Assembly (NCBI RefSeq): GCF_001296025.1
Contig: NZ_LJHV01000029.1
Location: 1 to 51,365, forward strand
Direction of reading: 5' to 3'
Origin: Porphyrobacter sp. AAP60
Lineage (GTDB): Bacteria > Pseudomonadota > Alphaproteobacteria > Sphingomonadales > Sphingomonadaceae
DNA: 51,365 bases
In this document: one piece after another, positions 7,038-15,591 of the stretch
How the letters are laid out: each line of letters begins with the position of its first letter
Position numbering within the stretch: the first letter of the stretch is position 1
Notes under the pieces: model-generated
Databases searched by the model: none
Seen by the model: the letters and a program-made list of their open reading frames with translations, nothing else
What the model was told of the DNA's origin: nothing
Position numbers and translations under genes: made by a program

Positions 7038-9059
7038 TCAGGCCTGCTTGAGCGGCTTGGACGCCCTTGCCTTTCGCGGTGCACGCAAGCGGGCGGGAAG
7101 TAGCGTTACCGGGAAAGGATCGAGGTGGTCGGTAACGTTGGGGATCGCCTTGGCAGCCTTCCGCAGCAATGCCATATGCGCTTTCGAATAACGCCCCTCG
7201 GTTTCGCTCGACAGTTTGTGGCCAGCGAAGTCCGCTCTCAATTCAGGCATCACTTCGGCGCCCTTCATTGCGTTGATCACGGTGTGCCTGAAGGATTGCG
7301 TAGCCTGGCCCGATTTCAGGAACGGCAAAGCTCGCGCAATCTTTGTCCAGATCGTATTGTAGTAGGCATCTCCCAAGGCGCCCTTCCCGCTCTCTGGCAT
7401 AAGTTCAGGGAACAGCATGGTTTCGCCTGCGTTGCGCAATGCTGTGACGTAATCCGGGAGACCTAGACGCATGAGTTCGCTCGCGAAAGGCAATCTGCGG
7501 GCCGAGGTGATCGTCTTGAGGCGCCGGATTTCTGTGGGCCTGACGTTGAACTGCCAATGGCCCTCGACCACCTCGATATCATCCAGCATGAGCCCGCAGA
7601 TTTCCTCGCGCCGCATGCCGGTATACCAGCCGATCAGGGGAACAAAATACCACGCGCTGTGGACGATGAGGTCACCGGGCTGCATCCGGCGGGTCAGGGA
7701 TTTGGATCCCGTCCAGGGCGGAAGGCTGAACAGCATCCGGCCCTGATCTTCGGTGTAAGCGTCGCGCTGGTCGCGGGCGTTGCGATCGTCGTTTTCGATG
7801 AATGCGCTGTAGTCGAGTGGGCTCAGGGGATGGTGCTTTTCGAACCAGGTGGTGAGCTGGCGCAGGAAGCCCCAATGGCGGTTGGTCGTGCTGAGGCCGA
7901 GCCCAAGCTGATCCCTTGTCAGCGCGCCGGTAGGCATCTCGACAGTCCCGCCTTGAGCCTTACGCTTCGCAGCCTTGCCAATGGCCGCCTCACCCTTCCT
8001 GACACGTTCCGCAGTTTCCTCCACGATCTGCCAGATCGTCATTTCGCGGTGCTTGGGCGATTTGCGGAACGAGGGGCCATGCAGCGCCTCGAAGCAGTTG
8101 TTGAGCTGGACGAGATGATCATGGGTGACGGAGACCAGGGGCTGGCCGTCCATAATTTGCTCGAGCAAGAGCGCAGGAAGCCTGAACTGCTCCCGGGTCT
8201 TGTTCGTCCAGGGTTCCCCGCTCTTCCGGCGGGACTTGCCATCCTTCCCGCCGGTGCGCGGGTTATGCTCGAAGAATTTCTCCACCGCTTCGGTTGGCCT
8301 CAATATCGACCATGGCCCCGCGACGATAGGTGCAGCAGGCGGTTGCGGAGGGTTCGGTGCCGCCGCGTATGAATGGGGATGCGCCGGCTGCTCGTAGCCC
8401 GCCACAGGAACCGGTGCGTAGGCGGCACCGGGATTGCTCAAAACCTTCCTGAACTCCCGGATCGCCTCGATGCGCGCCTGATTGACGACCTTACGGGCCA
8501 TCACCTCGCGCAAGGCCGACTGTTCCACGCCGATCTCGGCAAGGCGAGCGATGGCGGCTTCCTCGGCGCCGTCCTGCGTGATCGAGGCAGCGAGATCCGA
8601 CCACGCCATGACCACGATCGGCTCATCATCGGCATCGGGATCGACACGGGCGACGAGGAAATCCTCGACCCTGCCCTTGGTGGCTCCGTCCATTGCTGCC
8701 AGCTCGCTTGCGCCGAGCCGGAGCGAGAGCGCCTGGTCGATGTCCTCATGGTCCTGCGGCGGGAGGATATGGAGCTGGGCATGCATCACCTCGAGCCGAT
8801 CGCGCTCGACCAGCATCTGGCGGCGGAAGATCTCCGCGCGCTGTGCGGCGGTCAGTCCGTCGGTCGCAATCTTGGCGGTCATGTTCATCGCGAGCCGTTC
8901 ACAGATCAGGGTCATGGCCGGGGCGAGCAAAGCTGCCCGCTTCCGGCTCGTGGTCTTGAGCGAGAAGCGTAACCGAAAAGGCTTATCAGGGCCTAAACGT
9001 ATGGATCTGCGGAAGTAATAGGTTCCCTGCTTGCGGGTAACGTTTTGAATGCGGCACAT
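7038..9059 (-). CDS. Large tyrosine recombinase (DUF6538-type integrase)
   Basis: A 673-residue site-specific recombinase. The N-terminus (RKQGTYYFRRSIRLG) resembles the DUF6538 domain of long phage/island integrases. A helical middle region with a Pro/Ala-rich linker (about 215-250) precedes the catalytic domain. Catalytic motifs visible: Arg in TGMRREE, SFRH for box II, AGHK and the nucleophilic Tyr in GRYSK. The first residue of the HxxR box is Gln (QSFR) rather than the usual His, which may lower activity. It reads toward the copper locus and probably mobilised the island. No tRNA target is seen beside it. Confidence 0.88.
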   Translation of the reverse strand: MCRIQNVTRKQGTYYFRRSIRLGPDKPFRLRFSLKTTSRKRAALLAPAMTLICERLAMNMTAKIATDGLTAAQRAEIFRRQMLVERDRLEVMHAQLHILPPQDHEDIDQALSLRLGASELAAMDGATKGRVEDFLVARVDPDADDEPIVVMAWSDLAASITQDGAEEAAIARLAEIGVEQSALREVMARKVVNQARIEAIREFRKVLSNPGAAYAPVPVAGYEQPAHPHSYAAAPNPPQPPAAPIVAGPWSILRPTEAVEKFFEHNPRTGGKDGKSRRKSGEPWTNKTREQFRLPALLLEQIMDGQPLVSVTHDHLVQLNNCFEALHGPSFRKSPKHREMTIWQIVEETAERVRKGEAAIGKAAKRKAQGGTVEMPTGALTRDQLGLGLSTTNRHWGFLRQLTTWFEKHHPLSPLDYSAFIENDDRNARDQRDAYTEDQGRMLFSLPPWTGSKSLTRRMQPGDLIVHSAWYFVPLIGWYTGMRREEICGLMLDDIEVVEGHWQFNVRPTEIRRLKTITSARRLPFASELMRLGLPDYVTALRNAGETMLFPELMPESGKGALGDAYYNTIWTKIARALPFLKSGQATQSFRHTVINAMKGAEVMPELRADFAGHKLSSETEGRYSKAHMALLRKAAKAIPNVTDHLDPFPVTLLPARLRAPRKARASKPLKQA

Positions 9060-9074
9060 GGCCGTGGTCTCCTA

Positions 9075-9106
9075 CCGTGGCACCCTGCCGTGGCACCCTG
9101 TCGTGG
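9075..9106. repeat. 13-bp tandem repeats beside the integrase start
   Basis: CCGTGGCACCCTG occurs twice in tandem (9075-9087, 9088-9100), followed by a partial third copy TCGTGG (9101-9106). It begins 16 bases before the integrase start codon on the leftward strand. Short direct repeats here could be arm-type integrase binding sites or an autoregulatory site. Confidence 0.5.
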
Positions 9107-9150
9107 TGCTTTGGCCGGATTTGGTTGCAAGAAACTCGTATTTTCAGGTA

Positions 9151-9210
9151 TTTGGATCATTCCTGGCTGGGGATCCTTCCGCCCCAGCCACGAATATCTT
9201 CAGATCCAAA
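9151..9210. repeat. Nested inverted repeats upstream of the integrase
   Basis: A perfect 9-bp stem TGGCTGGGG (9164-9172) / CCCCAGCCA (9182-9190) with a 9-nt loop sits inside a wider pair TTTGGATC (9151-9158) / GATCCAAA (9203-9210). No T-run follows. It may be a recombination or regulatory structure. Confidence 0.45.
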
Positions 9211-9227
9211 CAACATGACAGACATGG

Positions 9228-9252
9228 GGTTCTCTTCGAACGAGAACCTTTT
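9228..9252 (+). terminator. Hairpin with short T-run, no gene upstream
   Basis: GGTTCTC (9228-9234) pairs with GAGAACC (9242-9248) and is followed by TTTT, a weak rho-independent terminator on the + strand. No + strand gene lies upstream of it in this window, so it may be a leftover from a gene displaced by the insertion, or an operator. Confidence 0.35.
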
Positions 9253-9337
9253 GACGCCCTGTCTTGGCTGCGCTTCGGGCGCTGCGATGTCGGTATGCTC
9301 GACATTGCCGGATGCTTCGATCAAGGTCTGTCCGATG

Positions 9338-10120
9338 AAATCCTTGTCGCACACCCAGCCACGTCCTTGGCGCCTTCTGCCATGGCTGGCCGTTGCGCTG
9401 GGCGGGGTCGCTGCACCGGGTGTGGCCTTGCTGATGCTGGCGGATAAGGCTGCCCCTGCGCCGCTGGCATCGGTCGGCGGCCCGATTGTGGCTATCGGAC
9501 TGATGGGGGCAGGGATGATCGCGGCGGCGGCTGCCGGACGGCTGTGGTTTGGCGTGCTGCTCGCTCTGCTGACCGGCGCTGGCCTCACCGTGAGTGCGAT
9601 AGCGCTGGGCATGCCGGGCCCACCTGCCCTTCTTTCGACCGCACTTGCCGCAATCATCGCAGCCATCAGCTTCGCTGCGCGGGGCGCGCTGTTTGCCCGC
9701 AGCGCCGCTGGCAAAGGCTGGTGGGTCGCCGTGGCAGTGGTCGCGGGCGAGGCGGCGGTACTGGTCACCGCATCGGCCATGCCGGGTGCGTTGCCCGACT
9801 GGCTGCTGGCGCTGTTGCCCGCACAATGGGCCAGTGCCGCGATCCAGACGTCGCTCGCTGGCGGCGGCCCCGCGGCGGCAAATTCGGAACTCCTCGCTCT
9901 TGCTGGCACAGCGGCGGCAACGATGCTGGTGGCCCGGTTGTGGCCGCGCCGTTGGCCTTACCTGATCATGTTCAGCGTGTGGCTGGGCCTATCCGCGCTA
10001 GTCTGGCACAGCCCCGCCCCGGTTATGCCCAACGATGATGAGGTTATCTTCGGGGCCCAAGCTATCCCGCTGTCCCAACGGAAAGGCAGTTCGGTATGGA
10101 CAGTGGCATGGCCCGGCTGA
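9338..10120 (+). CDS. Hypothetical multi-pass membrane protein
   Basis: I do not recognise this 260-residue protein. The ATG at 9338 is preferred because AAGG lies eight bases upstream; in-frame ATGs at 9215 and 9287 are possible. It is Ala/Leu/Gly-rich with roughly seven hydrophobic segments, beginning with [22 protein letters not shown] and ending near residue 220, then a hydrophilic tail. Its 3' end overlaps the rluE start by 25 bases, so the two are probably co-transcribed. The 5' region may have been altered by the adjacent integration. Confidence 0.6.
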   Translation, partial: KSLSHTQPRPWRLLPWLAVALGGVAAPGVALLMLADKAAPAPLASVGGPIVAIGLMGAGMIAAAAAGRLWFGVLLALLTGAGLTVSAIALGMPGPPALLSTALAAIIAAISFAARGALFARSAAGKGWWVAVAVVAGEAAVLVTASAMPGALPDWLLALLPAQWASAAIQTSLAGGGPAAANSELLALAGTAAATMLVARLWPRRWPYLIMFSVWLGLSALVWHSPAPVMPNDDEVIFGAQAIPLSQRKGSSVWTVAWPG

Positions 10121-10656
10121 TCCTGTTCAACAAACCTTTCGGTGTCCTGTCACAGTTCACCGATCGCGGTTCGGAGACGGTGCGGGCAACCCTGTCGGAC
10201 TACATCGCTGCTAAGGGCGTTTATCCCGCTGGCCGGCTTGACCGCGACAGCGAAGGTCTGCTGTTGCTGTGCGACGACGGGAGGTTGCAGGCCCGGATTT
10301 CCGATCCGAAGTTCAAGCTGCCCAAAACCTATCTGGTGCAAGTCGAAGGCGATCCGCTGGAGCAGGATCTCGAACCCTTGCGCAGAGGGGTCCGCCTCAA
10401 GGATGGCATGACCCTACCTGCCGATGTCAGACGCATCGACGCGCCTGATCTTTGGCCGCGCAACCCGCCGATCCGCGAGCGCAAGTCCGTTCCCGATTGC
10501 TGGCTGAAAATCACTCTACGCGAAGGCCGCAACCGGCAGGTACGGCGGATGACGGCAGCGGTCGGCTTGCCCACCTTGCGGCTGGTCAGGTGGTCGATCG
10601 GGGACTGGGAAGTCGCGGGGATAGCGCCGGGCGCGTTCGAAGAAACCTCGGCCTAG
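10096..10656 (+). CDS. rluE: 23S rRNA pseudouridine synthase RluE
   Basis: A 186-residue RsuA-family pseudouridine synthase. It shows the RluE hallmarks [16 protein letters not shown], the catalytic Asp loop [27 protein letters not shown] and [16 protein letters not shown]. coli RluE modifies U2457 of 23S rRNA, and close similarity over the full length supports the same role. GGAAAGG about nine bases upstream favours the ATG at 10096; a second ATG lies at 10108. Its stop overlaps the stop of the convergent roxA by two bases. Confidence 0.93.
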   Translation: MDSGMARLILFNKPFGVLSQFTDRGSETVRATLSDYIAAKGVYPAGRLDRDSEGLLLLCDDGRLQARISDPKFKLPKTYLVQVEGDPLEQDLEPLRRGVRLKDGMTLPADVRRIDAPDLWPRNPPIRERKSVPDCWLKITLREGRNRQVRRMTAAVGLPTLRLVRWSIGDWEVAGIAPGAFEETSA

Positions 10657-11810
10657 TCCGCGTCAGCGTCTTCACAATCGAAGGCGAGGCTGCCTTCGTT
10701 GAACAGCGCAGTGATCAGTTCCAGCGTTGCGGGTGAAACCTCGGGAGCCGCATTCAATCCCGCTTCGGCGCAGATTGCCTGCGCGAAATCTGCTGCATCG
10801 TCGCTGCACAAGAAGCAGTGCCCGTCAGCGAACAGCATCACCGATGACGCTGTTTCGCGAACGAAAGAGAACCGGCTGGCAGGGTTGCGGATCAGTGGCC
10901 AGCCTGCTGCCAGCCACTGACGGATATGGTCGGTTTGCGCTGGCTCGTCGGGCCGCCAGTCAATTTCGGGGTTCTTGGGCGCGGTGTTGTATTGGCCGAA
11001 CCAGCGTGCAAACCGGCTGCGGTCTTGCAGCATATCAGCGATCATGGCTTGCAGCCGCGTGAGCGCTTCCGCGCTGATTTCGCCGGGATTGTCCTGCTTG
11101 GCCAGATGCGGATCGGCATAGCGATCGCTGTCCGACAGATCGGCTGCCATGTCATCGGCCCAGGCCTCGATCAACTCGCTGCGCGAGGGTGCCCTAAAGC
11201 CGATCGAATAGGTCATGCAATCATCCCCGATTGCCGTGCCGCGATGAGCCACGCGCGGCGGCACATAGAGGATATCGCCGGGCTCGAGGATCCATTCATC
11301 GGTCGGCTGGAAATCAGCCAGCAGGCGCAGTCCGTCATGTGGCAGCAAGGCAGTGTCATCATCGCACAGAGCGCCGACTTCCCAGCGCCTCCGGCCCAGC
11401 CCCTGCACCAGAAACACATCATAGTGATCGAAATGCGCGCCAACCCCGCCGCCATCGACCGCATAGCTGACCATCACATCATCGACGCGCCAGTTGGGCA
11501 CAAAGCGGAACTGGTCGAGCAACGCGGAAACTGTGGGAAGATGATGGTCGACCGATTGCACCAGCAGAGTCCAGGGATCGCGACCGGCAGCGGCAAAGCG
11601 GTTTTCCGCCACGGGGCCATGTTCCAGTTCCCACGCTTGTTCGCGGCGCGTGATGATGCGCGATTCGACTAGCGGTTCACACGCGAGCCCCGCCAGTTCG
11701 TCAGGCTCGACCGGGTTGACCCATGATGCCCACGCAGACCTGATCAGCAACGGCTTTTGCTGCCAGTAATCTTTCAGGAACGTCGCAATATCGAAGTTCT
11801 GAAGCTGCAT
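10653..11810 (-). CDS. roxA: Ribosomal protein uL16 arginine hydroxylase RoxA (YcfD-like)
   Basis: A 385-residue JmjC-cupin oxygenase that uses Fe(II), 2-oxoglutarate and O2. It is collinear with E. coli YcfD, which hydroxylates an Arg of uL16. Matching stretches include DELAGLA, SLLVQ-like [41 protein letters not shown] and [11 protein letters not shown]. The Fe ligands are HFD (HxD) and the later His in VAHRGTA. The ATG at 11810 aligns with YcfD; a GTG at 11825, overlapping the upstream stop, is an alternative. It lies four bases or less from the DUF6481 gene and is probably co-transcribed with it. Confidence 0.92.
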   Translation of the reverse strand: MQLQNFDIATFLKDYWQQKPLLIRSAWASWVNPVEPDELAGLACEPLVESRIITRREQAWELEHGPVAENRFAAAGRDPWTLLVQSVDHHLPTVSALLDQFRFVPNWRVDDVMVSYAVDGGGVGAHFDHYDVFLVQGLGRRRWEVGALCDDDTALLPHDGLRLLADFQPTDEWILEPGDILYVPPRVAHRGTAIGDDCMTYSIGFRAPSRSELIEAWADDMAADLSDSDRYADPHLAKQDNPGEISAEALTRLQAMIADMLQDRSRFARWFGQYNTAPKNPEIDWRPDEPAQTDHIRQWLAAGWPLIRNPASRFSFVRETASSVMLFADGHCFLCSDDAADFAQAICAEAGLNAAPEVSPATLELITALFNEGSLAFDCEDADAD

Positions 11811-11821
11811 CCCCGCAGATA

Positions 11822-12151
11822 TCACTTGCGGTTTTTGCGCGCAGCATAACGCGCGTCGCGGGCAGCCTTTTTCTCTTCTTCGGTGCGTTCCGGCGGGGTC
11901 GCTTTTTCCAGTTCGCGCTTGGCCTCGGCCTTCTTTTCATCGGCCAGTCGCTGCTTTTCCTCACGCGCGGCGCGGGCCTTTGCCGCCTTGGCCTCGGCCT
12001 GTGCTTCGCGTTCCACCCGCCGCGCCGCACGCTCGGCCAGTTCGGCCGCGTCGGGCTGCGGCGCTGCCTTCAGCTTTGCCAGAGCCTTTTCCTTGGCCTG
12101 CAACGAAGCCGCTGCGCGGTCCTGAAAGCTCGGCGCCTTGTAGCCTTTCAT
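11822..12151 (-). CDS. DUF6481 family protein
   Basis: A 109-residue, highly charged Ala/Lys/Glu/Arg-rich protein that should form one long coiled helix over about residues 15-100. The opening MKGYKAPSFQDRAAA is characteristic of the DUF6481 family of sphingomonads, whose function is unknown. An AGGAG box nine bases upstream supports the start. Its stop overlaps the possible GTG start of roxA. The charge pattern suggests nucleic-acid or ribosome association, but that is only inference. Confidence 0.8.
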   Translation of the reverse strand: MKGYKAPSFQDRAAASLQAKEKALAKLKAAPQPDAAELAERAARRVEREAQAEAKAAKARAAREEKQRLADEKKAEAKRELEKATPPERTEEEKKAARDARYAARKNRK

Positions 12152-12414
12152 GTGTAATTACTCCTGCCGGGGTGCGGTTCGCAGCGCGGCTTTTATTGTG
12201 TGATAGCCGGAAAACCTGCCGCAGCGGGTTTGTTGGGCCAAGGGGCGGCCGGTCACGCCCGCGCCTTTATCGGTCGCGGGTCAGGCTCATTCAGCAAGCC
12301 CCCTAGATTATTGCGGCGCCAATCAACAGACCCGATTTCACACCTGGGCACATTTGCGCGCTTTACGACCTTTCCGGACCGTCCTGATTGCAACGCCAAA
12401 CCCGCTCGCGGCAA

Positions 12415-13506
12415 CTACAGTTCGAGCGGGCCGTGCTGGATCTGCGGCAGCACATGGCGGGCAAACAGGTCGGCTTCCTGTGCGTGGGGGTAGCCTGACA
12501 GGATGAAGGCCTCGATCCCTTCGGCCTGATAGGCGCGCAGCTTGGCCAGCACCTGATCGGGCGTGCCAACGATAGCCGCGCCGCAGCCGGAACGCGCGCG
12601 GCCAATGCCGGTCCACAGGTTCTCTTCGACAAAACCGTCACCATCCGCCGCGCCGCGCAATTCCTGCTGGCGCTGGACGCCGTAGTTCTTGGCATCGAGC
12701 GATTTCTCGCGGATTGCCCGGCCGGCCTCGTCATCCAGCTTCGACAGCAAGCGATCGGCATAGGCGCGCGCCTCGTCCTCGGTTTCGCGCACGATCACGT
12801 GGGCGCGGTATCCGAACTTGAGCGAGCGTCCGTGATTGGCTGCCCGTGCCTTGAGGTCGGCGATATTGTCGCGCACCTTGTCCATCGTATCGGGCCACAT
12901 CAGGTAAACATCCGCCGCCTCCGCCGCACATTCGCGGGCTTCGTGGCTGAGGCCGCCGAAGTAGAACGGCGGGCACTTGCCCGACAGGGTAGTGATGCGC
13001 GGCGGATCGAGCTTGAGCTTGTAGAACTCGCCATCGAAATCGAGATGCTCGCCATTGAGCAGCGTCCGCACGATCTTCATGATCTCGGTACCGCGCCGAT
13101 AACGCGGACCGCTTTCGATTTTTTCACCGGGCATGTCGGATGAGATGATGTTGACGTTGAGACGCCCGCCCGTCCCCGCCGCGTTAGGCCCCAGGATGCG
13201 ATCGAGCGTCGCGATCCGGCGCGCCAGCTGCGGCGGCCAGTCCTCGCCCATGCGGGTTGCCCACAGCAGCTTGATGCGCTTGACCTGCGTTGCCACGGCA
13301 GCGGCGAAGATCGTGGTATCGACGCCCAGTTGATAGCCCGAAGGCAGCAGGATATTGTCGAACCCGCCCTCCTCGGCGCGCATCACGATGTTGCGGCAAT
13401 GCTCCCAGCTTGACGCCAGATAGGGATCGGGCACGCCGAGAAATTCGTAGTCATCGTCGCACAGCGCGGAGAACCACGCGATTTCGCATTGTTGCTGGTC
13501 AGTCAT
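12415..13506 (-). CDS. smoC: FMNH2-dependent sulfonate monooxygenase, SsuD/SmoC-like
   Basis: A 363-residue luciferase-like (LLM class) flavin monooxygenase. The N-terminus (IAWFSALCDDDYEFLG) and C-terminus (LWTGIGRARSGCGAAIVG, IEAFILSGYPHAQEADLF) follow alkanesulfonate monooxygenase SsuD throughout. In Agrobacterium, the SsuD-like SmoC oxidises sulfoquinovose at the C-S bond to 6-oxo-glucose and sulfite. The sulfoquinovosidase, aldo/keto reductase, FMN reductase and sulfite dehydrogenase nearby make this the most likely reaction here. It is the last gene of the leftward arm, separated from the reductase by a 149-bp REP-containing gap. A role on another sulfonate cannot be excluded from sequence. 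Confidence 0.85.
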   Translation of the reverse strand: MTDQQQCEIAWFSALCDDDYEFLGVPDPYLASSWEHCRNIVMRAEEGGFDNILLPSGYQLGVDTTIFAAAVATQVKRIKLLWATRMGEDWPPQLARRIATLDRILGPNAAGTGGRLNVNIISSDMPGEKIESGPRYRRGTEIMKIVRTLLNGEHLDFDGEFYKLKLDPPRITTLSGKCPPFYFGGLSHEARECAAEAADVYLMWPDTMDKVRDNIADLKARAANHGRSLKFGYRAHVIVRETEDEARAYADRLLSKLDDEAGRAIREKSLDAKNYGVQRQQELRGAADGDGFVEENLWTGIGRARSGCGAAIVGTPDQVLAKLRAYQAEGIEAFILSGYPHAQEADLFARHVLPQIQHGPLEL

Positions 13507-13529
13507 GGCTTCGTTCCCATCCCGATTTC

Positions 13530-13646
13530 CGTTCGCCCTGAGCTTGTCGAAGGGCTGTTCTTTCTTCTTCCCACCCGCGCATCCTTAAGAAGGACGGTAG
13601 TTGGTCTTTGGCCCGCTTCGCGTCCGACAAGCTCAGCACGAACAGG
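13530..13646. repeat. Pair of REP-like elements in inverted orientation
   Basis: GTTCGCCCTGAGCTTGTCGA (from 13531) and CCGACAAGCTCAGCACGAAC (from 13624) are inverted copies of the palindromic element widespread in alphaproteobacterial intergenic DNA, often read as TTCGACAAGCTCAGG. They can fold into one large stem between the monooxygenase and reductase genes. This could stabilise or separate the upstream mRNA segment. Confidence 0.75.
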
Positions 13647-13655
13647 TGTTTTCCT

Positions 13656-14570
13656 TCACGGCAAGGGCACGCCCCGCGCGGCCACCAGCACCGCGTACCA
13701 ATCCTGCCGCGTCCAGCGCACCTTGAGCGCCTGCGCCCCTTCCGCAATCCGGTCTGCGTTCTGCGAGCCGATGATCGGGACAATCCCGGCAGGATGCGCC
13801 ATCAGCCAGCTGTAAGCGGCAACTGTGCGCGACACCCCCTGCGCTCCGGCGACGACATCCAGCGCGGCGGCTACGGCCTTGTCCCGCGCGGTCTCCGGCG
13901 CTGCGAGCCTGCCGCCACCCAAGGGCGACCATGCCATCGGTATCAGCCCCAACAGCATCGCCTGATCGAGCTCTCCGTTCTCGAAGCAGTCGATCCTGAG
14001 CGGGCTGATCTCCGGCTGGGTTGTCGCCAGCTTGGTGCCGAGAAAATGGTTCAGCGCCGCCGTCTGGGCCTGCGTGAAGTTCGACACGCCCAGCGTCCGC
14101 ACCTTGCCGCTCGCGACCGCATCGTCGAGCACCCGCGCCACCTCTTGCGGATGGGCGAGGATGTCGGGACGATGGATCTGCCACAGATCAACACTGTCCA
14201 CTTTCAGGCGGGCGAGCGAAGCGTCGATTGCCTTGCGCAGGTAATCCGCGCTCTGGTCATAAGGCAGCGGCGGCAGGATGCCGCCCTTGGTCGCCAGAAC
14301 CATCCGGTCACGCAACGAAGCGTCAGCAGCCAGCACCTCACCAAGCAGCGCCTCGGCATCGCCGAACCCGCCCTGCCCGTCAAAGCCGTAGATATCGGCA
14401 GTATCGAGAAAGGTAATCCCGGCATCCAGCGCCGCGTGCACCAGATCGGCCGCATCGGCAGCGGTACGGCCATTTTCGGCCAACCGCCACATTCCCCAGG
14501 CCAGCGGCGATACAGCTATACCGCTTGCGCCCAGTGTGCGGGTAGCTGGCGGGAGGGGCAGTTCACTCAT
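13656..14570 (-). CDS. smoB: Aldo/keto reductase, SmoB-like candidate
   Basis: A 304-residue (beta/alpha)8 aldo/keto reductase. The start at 14570 has AGGAA seven bases upstream; an open extension further upstream lies within the LacI gene. The catalytic tetrad is visible: Asp56, Tyr61 (DTADIYG), Lys95 (ATKGG) and His133 (QIHRPD). GVSNFT and PIIGS near the C-terminus are family motifs. In the Agrobacterium pathway, SmoB, also an AKR, reduces 6-oxo-glucose to glucose with NADPH. Overlap with the regulator gene, and position beside the monooxygenase and sulfoquinovosidase, point to that role. Confidence 0.8.
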   Translation of the reverse strand: MSELPLPPATRTLGASGIAVSPLAWGMWRLAENGRTAADAADLVHAALDAGITFLDTADIYGFDGQGGFGDAEALLGEVLAADASLRDRMVLATKGGILPPLPYDQSADYLRKAIDASLARLKVDSVDLWQIHRPDILAHPQEVARVLDDAVASGKVRTLGVSNFTQAQTAALNHFLGTKLATTQPEISPLRIDCFENGELDQAMLLGLIPMAWSPLGGGRLAAPETARDKAVAAALDVVAGAQGVSRTVAAYSWLMAHPAGIVPIIGSQNADRIAEGAQALKVRWTRQDWYAVLVAARGVPLP

Positions 14571-15591
14571 CAATTGTTCCTCTTCGGGGGGCTCTGTTGG
14601 GAGGGGCGACCGAGGCGCGCTCCACAAGGTCGTGGGGCAGGCGTTTGTGGGTGATGTCCCCGCCTGCGATCAGGATTTGGGTGGCTGTGCGCGCCAGATC
14701 GGCCATCGGCTGACGGATCGTGGTCAGCGGCGGCCAGACGGTGCGGGCAAGAGTGGTATCATCGAAACCCGCCACTGACAGTTCGGCGGGCACATTGATC
14801 CCGCGATCATGCGCCACTGCGAGCACGCCTGCGGCCATGTCATCATTCGAAGCGAAGATTGCAGTCGGGCGCCCGGGCTGGTCGAGCAGCGCCCGCGCGC
14901 CCGCCACGCCCGAATCGAAATCGAATTCGCCATCGACCACCATCTGCGGCTCGAACGGAATGCCTACCCGGTCGAGCGCGCGGCGGTATCCGAACAACCG
15001 GTCGTCCGACGCCATGTGGTTGGTGTGGCCCTTGATGAACCCGATCCGGCGGTGCCCGGCGTTGATCAGATGCGTTGTCATGTCATCGGCGGCCTGCGCG
15101 TCGTCCATGAACACGCTGGAGGTGAGCGCGTGGTTCGTACCCGGCGAGATGCGCACGAAAGGGACATCCATCCCCTCAAGCGCGCGCAGCACCGGGTCGC
15201 AATCGGTGACGGGGGAGGACAGGATGATGCCATCGACATGGGTCTCGCTCACCAGCCCCCGCACTTGGTCGCCAACGCGCGGATCAGCGACATCGACCGG
15301 CTGCGCCAGCAAGCGGATACCGTTTTCCTGGCACACCTCCCAGCAGCCCTTCTGGATCTGGAACATGTAATAGGGGCTGTGATTGTCGTAGATCAGCGCG
15401 ATCTGGTTTGACTTTGCGCCCGACAGGATGCGCGCCGCGACCGAGGGGCGATAATCGAGATCGGCCATCGCCGCTTCGATCTTCTCGCGCAGTTCCTTGC
15501 TGACATAGGGGTGGCCATTGAGCACCCGGCTGACGGTTTTCACCGCAACCCCGGCGCGGGCGGCGACGTCCTTGATATTGGCGCGGCTCAT
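14563..15591 (-). CDS. LacI-family transcriptional regulator
   Basis: A 342-residue repressor. The helix-turn-helix is at residues 1-25 (IKDVAARAGVAVKTVSRVLN) with the hinge helix near 50-58 (RPSVAARILSG). The rest is a periplasmic-binding-like effector domain (GIILSSPV, GHRRIGFIKG, SNDDMAAGVL, SVAGFDD). Its ATG overlaps the sulfoquinovosidase stop (ATGA), and its end overlaps the reductase start, so it is coupled into the leftward operon. It probably represses both divergent arms until sulfoquinovose or a derivative binds. Confidence 0.92.
   Translation of the reverse strand: MSRANIKDVAARAGVAVKTVSRVLNGHPYVSKELREKIEAAMADLDYRPSVAARILSGAKSNQIALIYDNHSPYYMFQIQKGCWEVCQENGIRLLAQPVDVADPRVGDQVRGLVSETHVDGIILSSPVTDCDPVLRALEGMDVPFVRISPGTNHALTSSVFMDDAQAADDMTTHLINAGHRRIGFIKGHTNHMASDDRLFGYRRALDRVGIPFEPQMVVDGEFDFDSGVAGARALLDQPGRPTAIFASNDDMAAGVLAVAHDRGINVPAELSVAGFDDTTLARTVWPPLTTIRQPMADLARTATQILIAGGDITHKRLPHDLVERASVAPPNRAPRRGTIDE

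Noticed and set aside
6648..9340. tRNA gene as integrase target
   Set aside because: No T-loop GTTCRA motif with a foldable acceptor stem was found on either side of the integrase.
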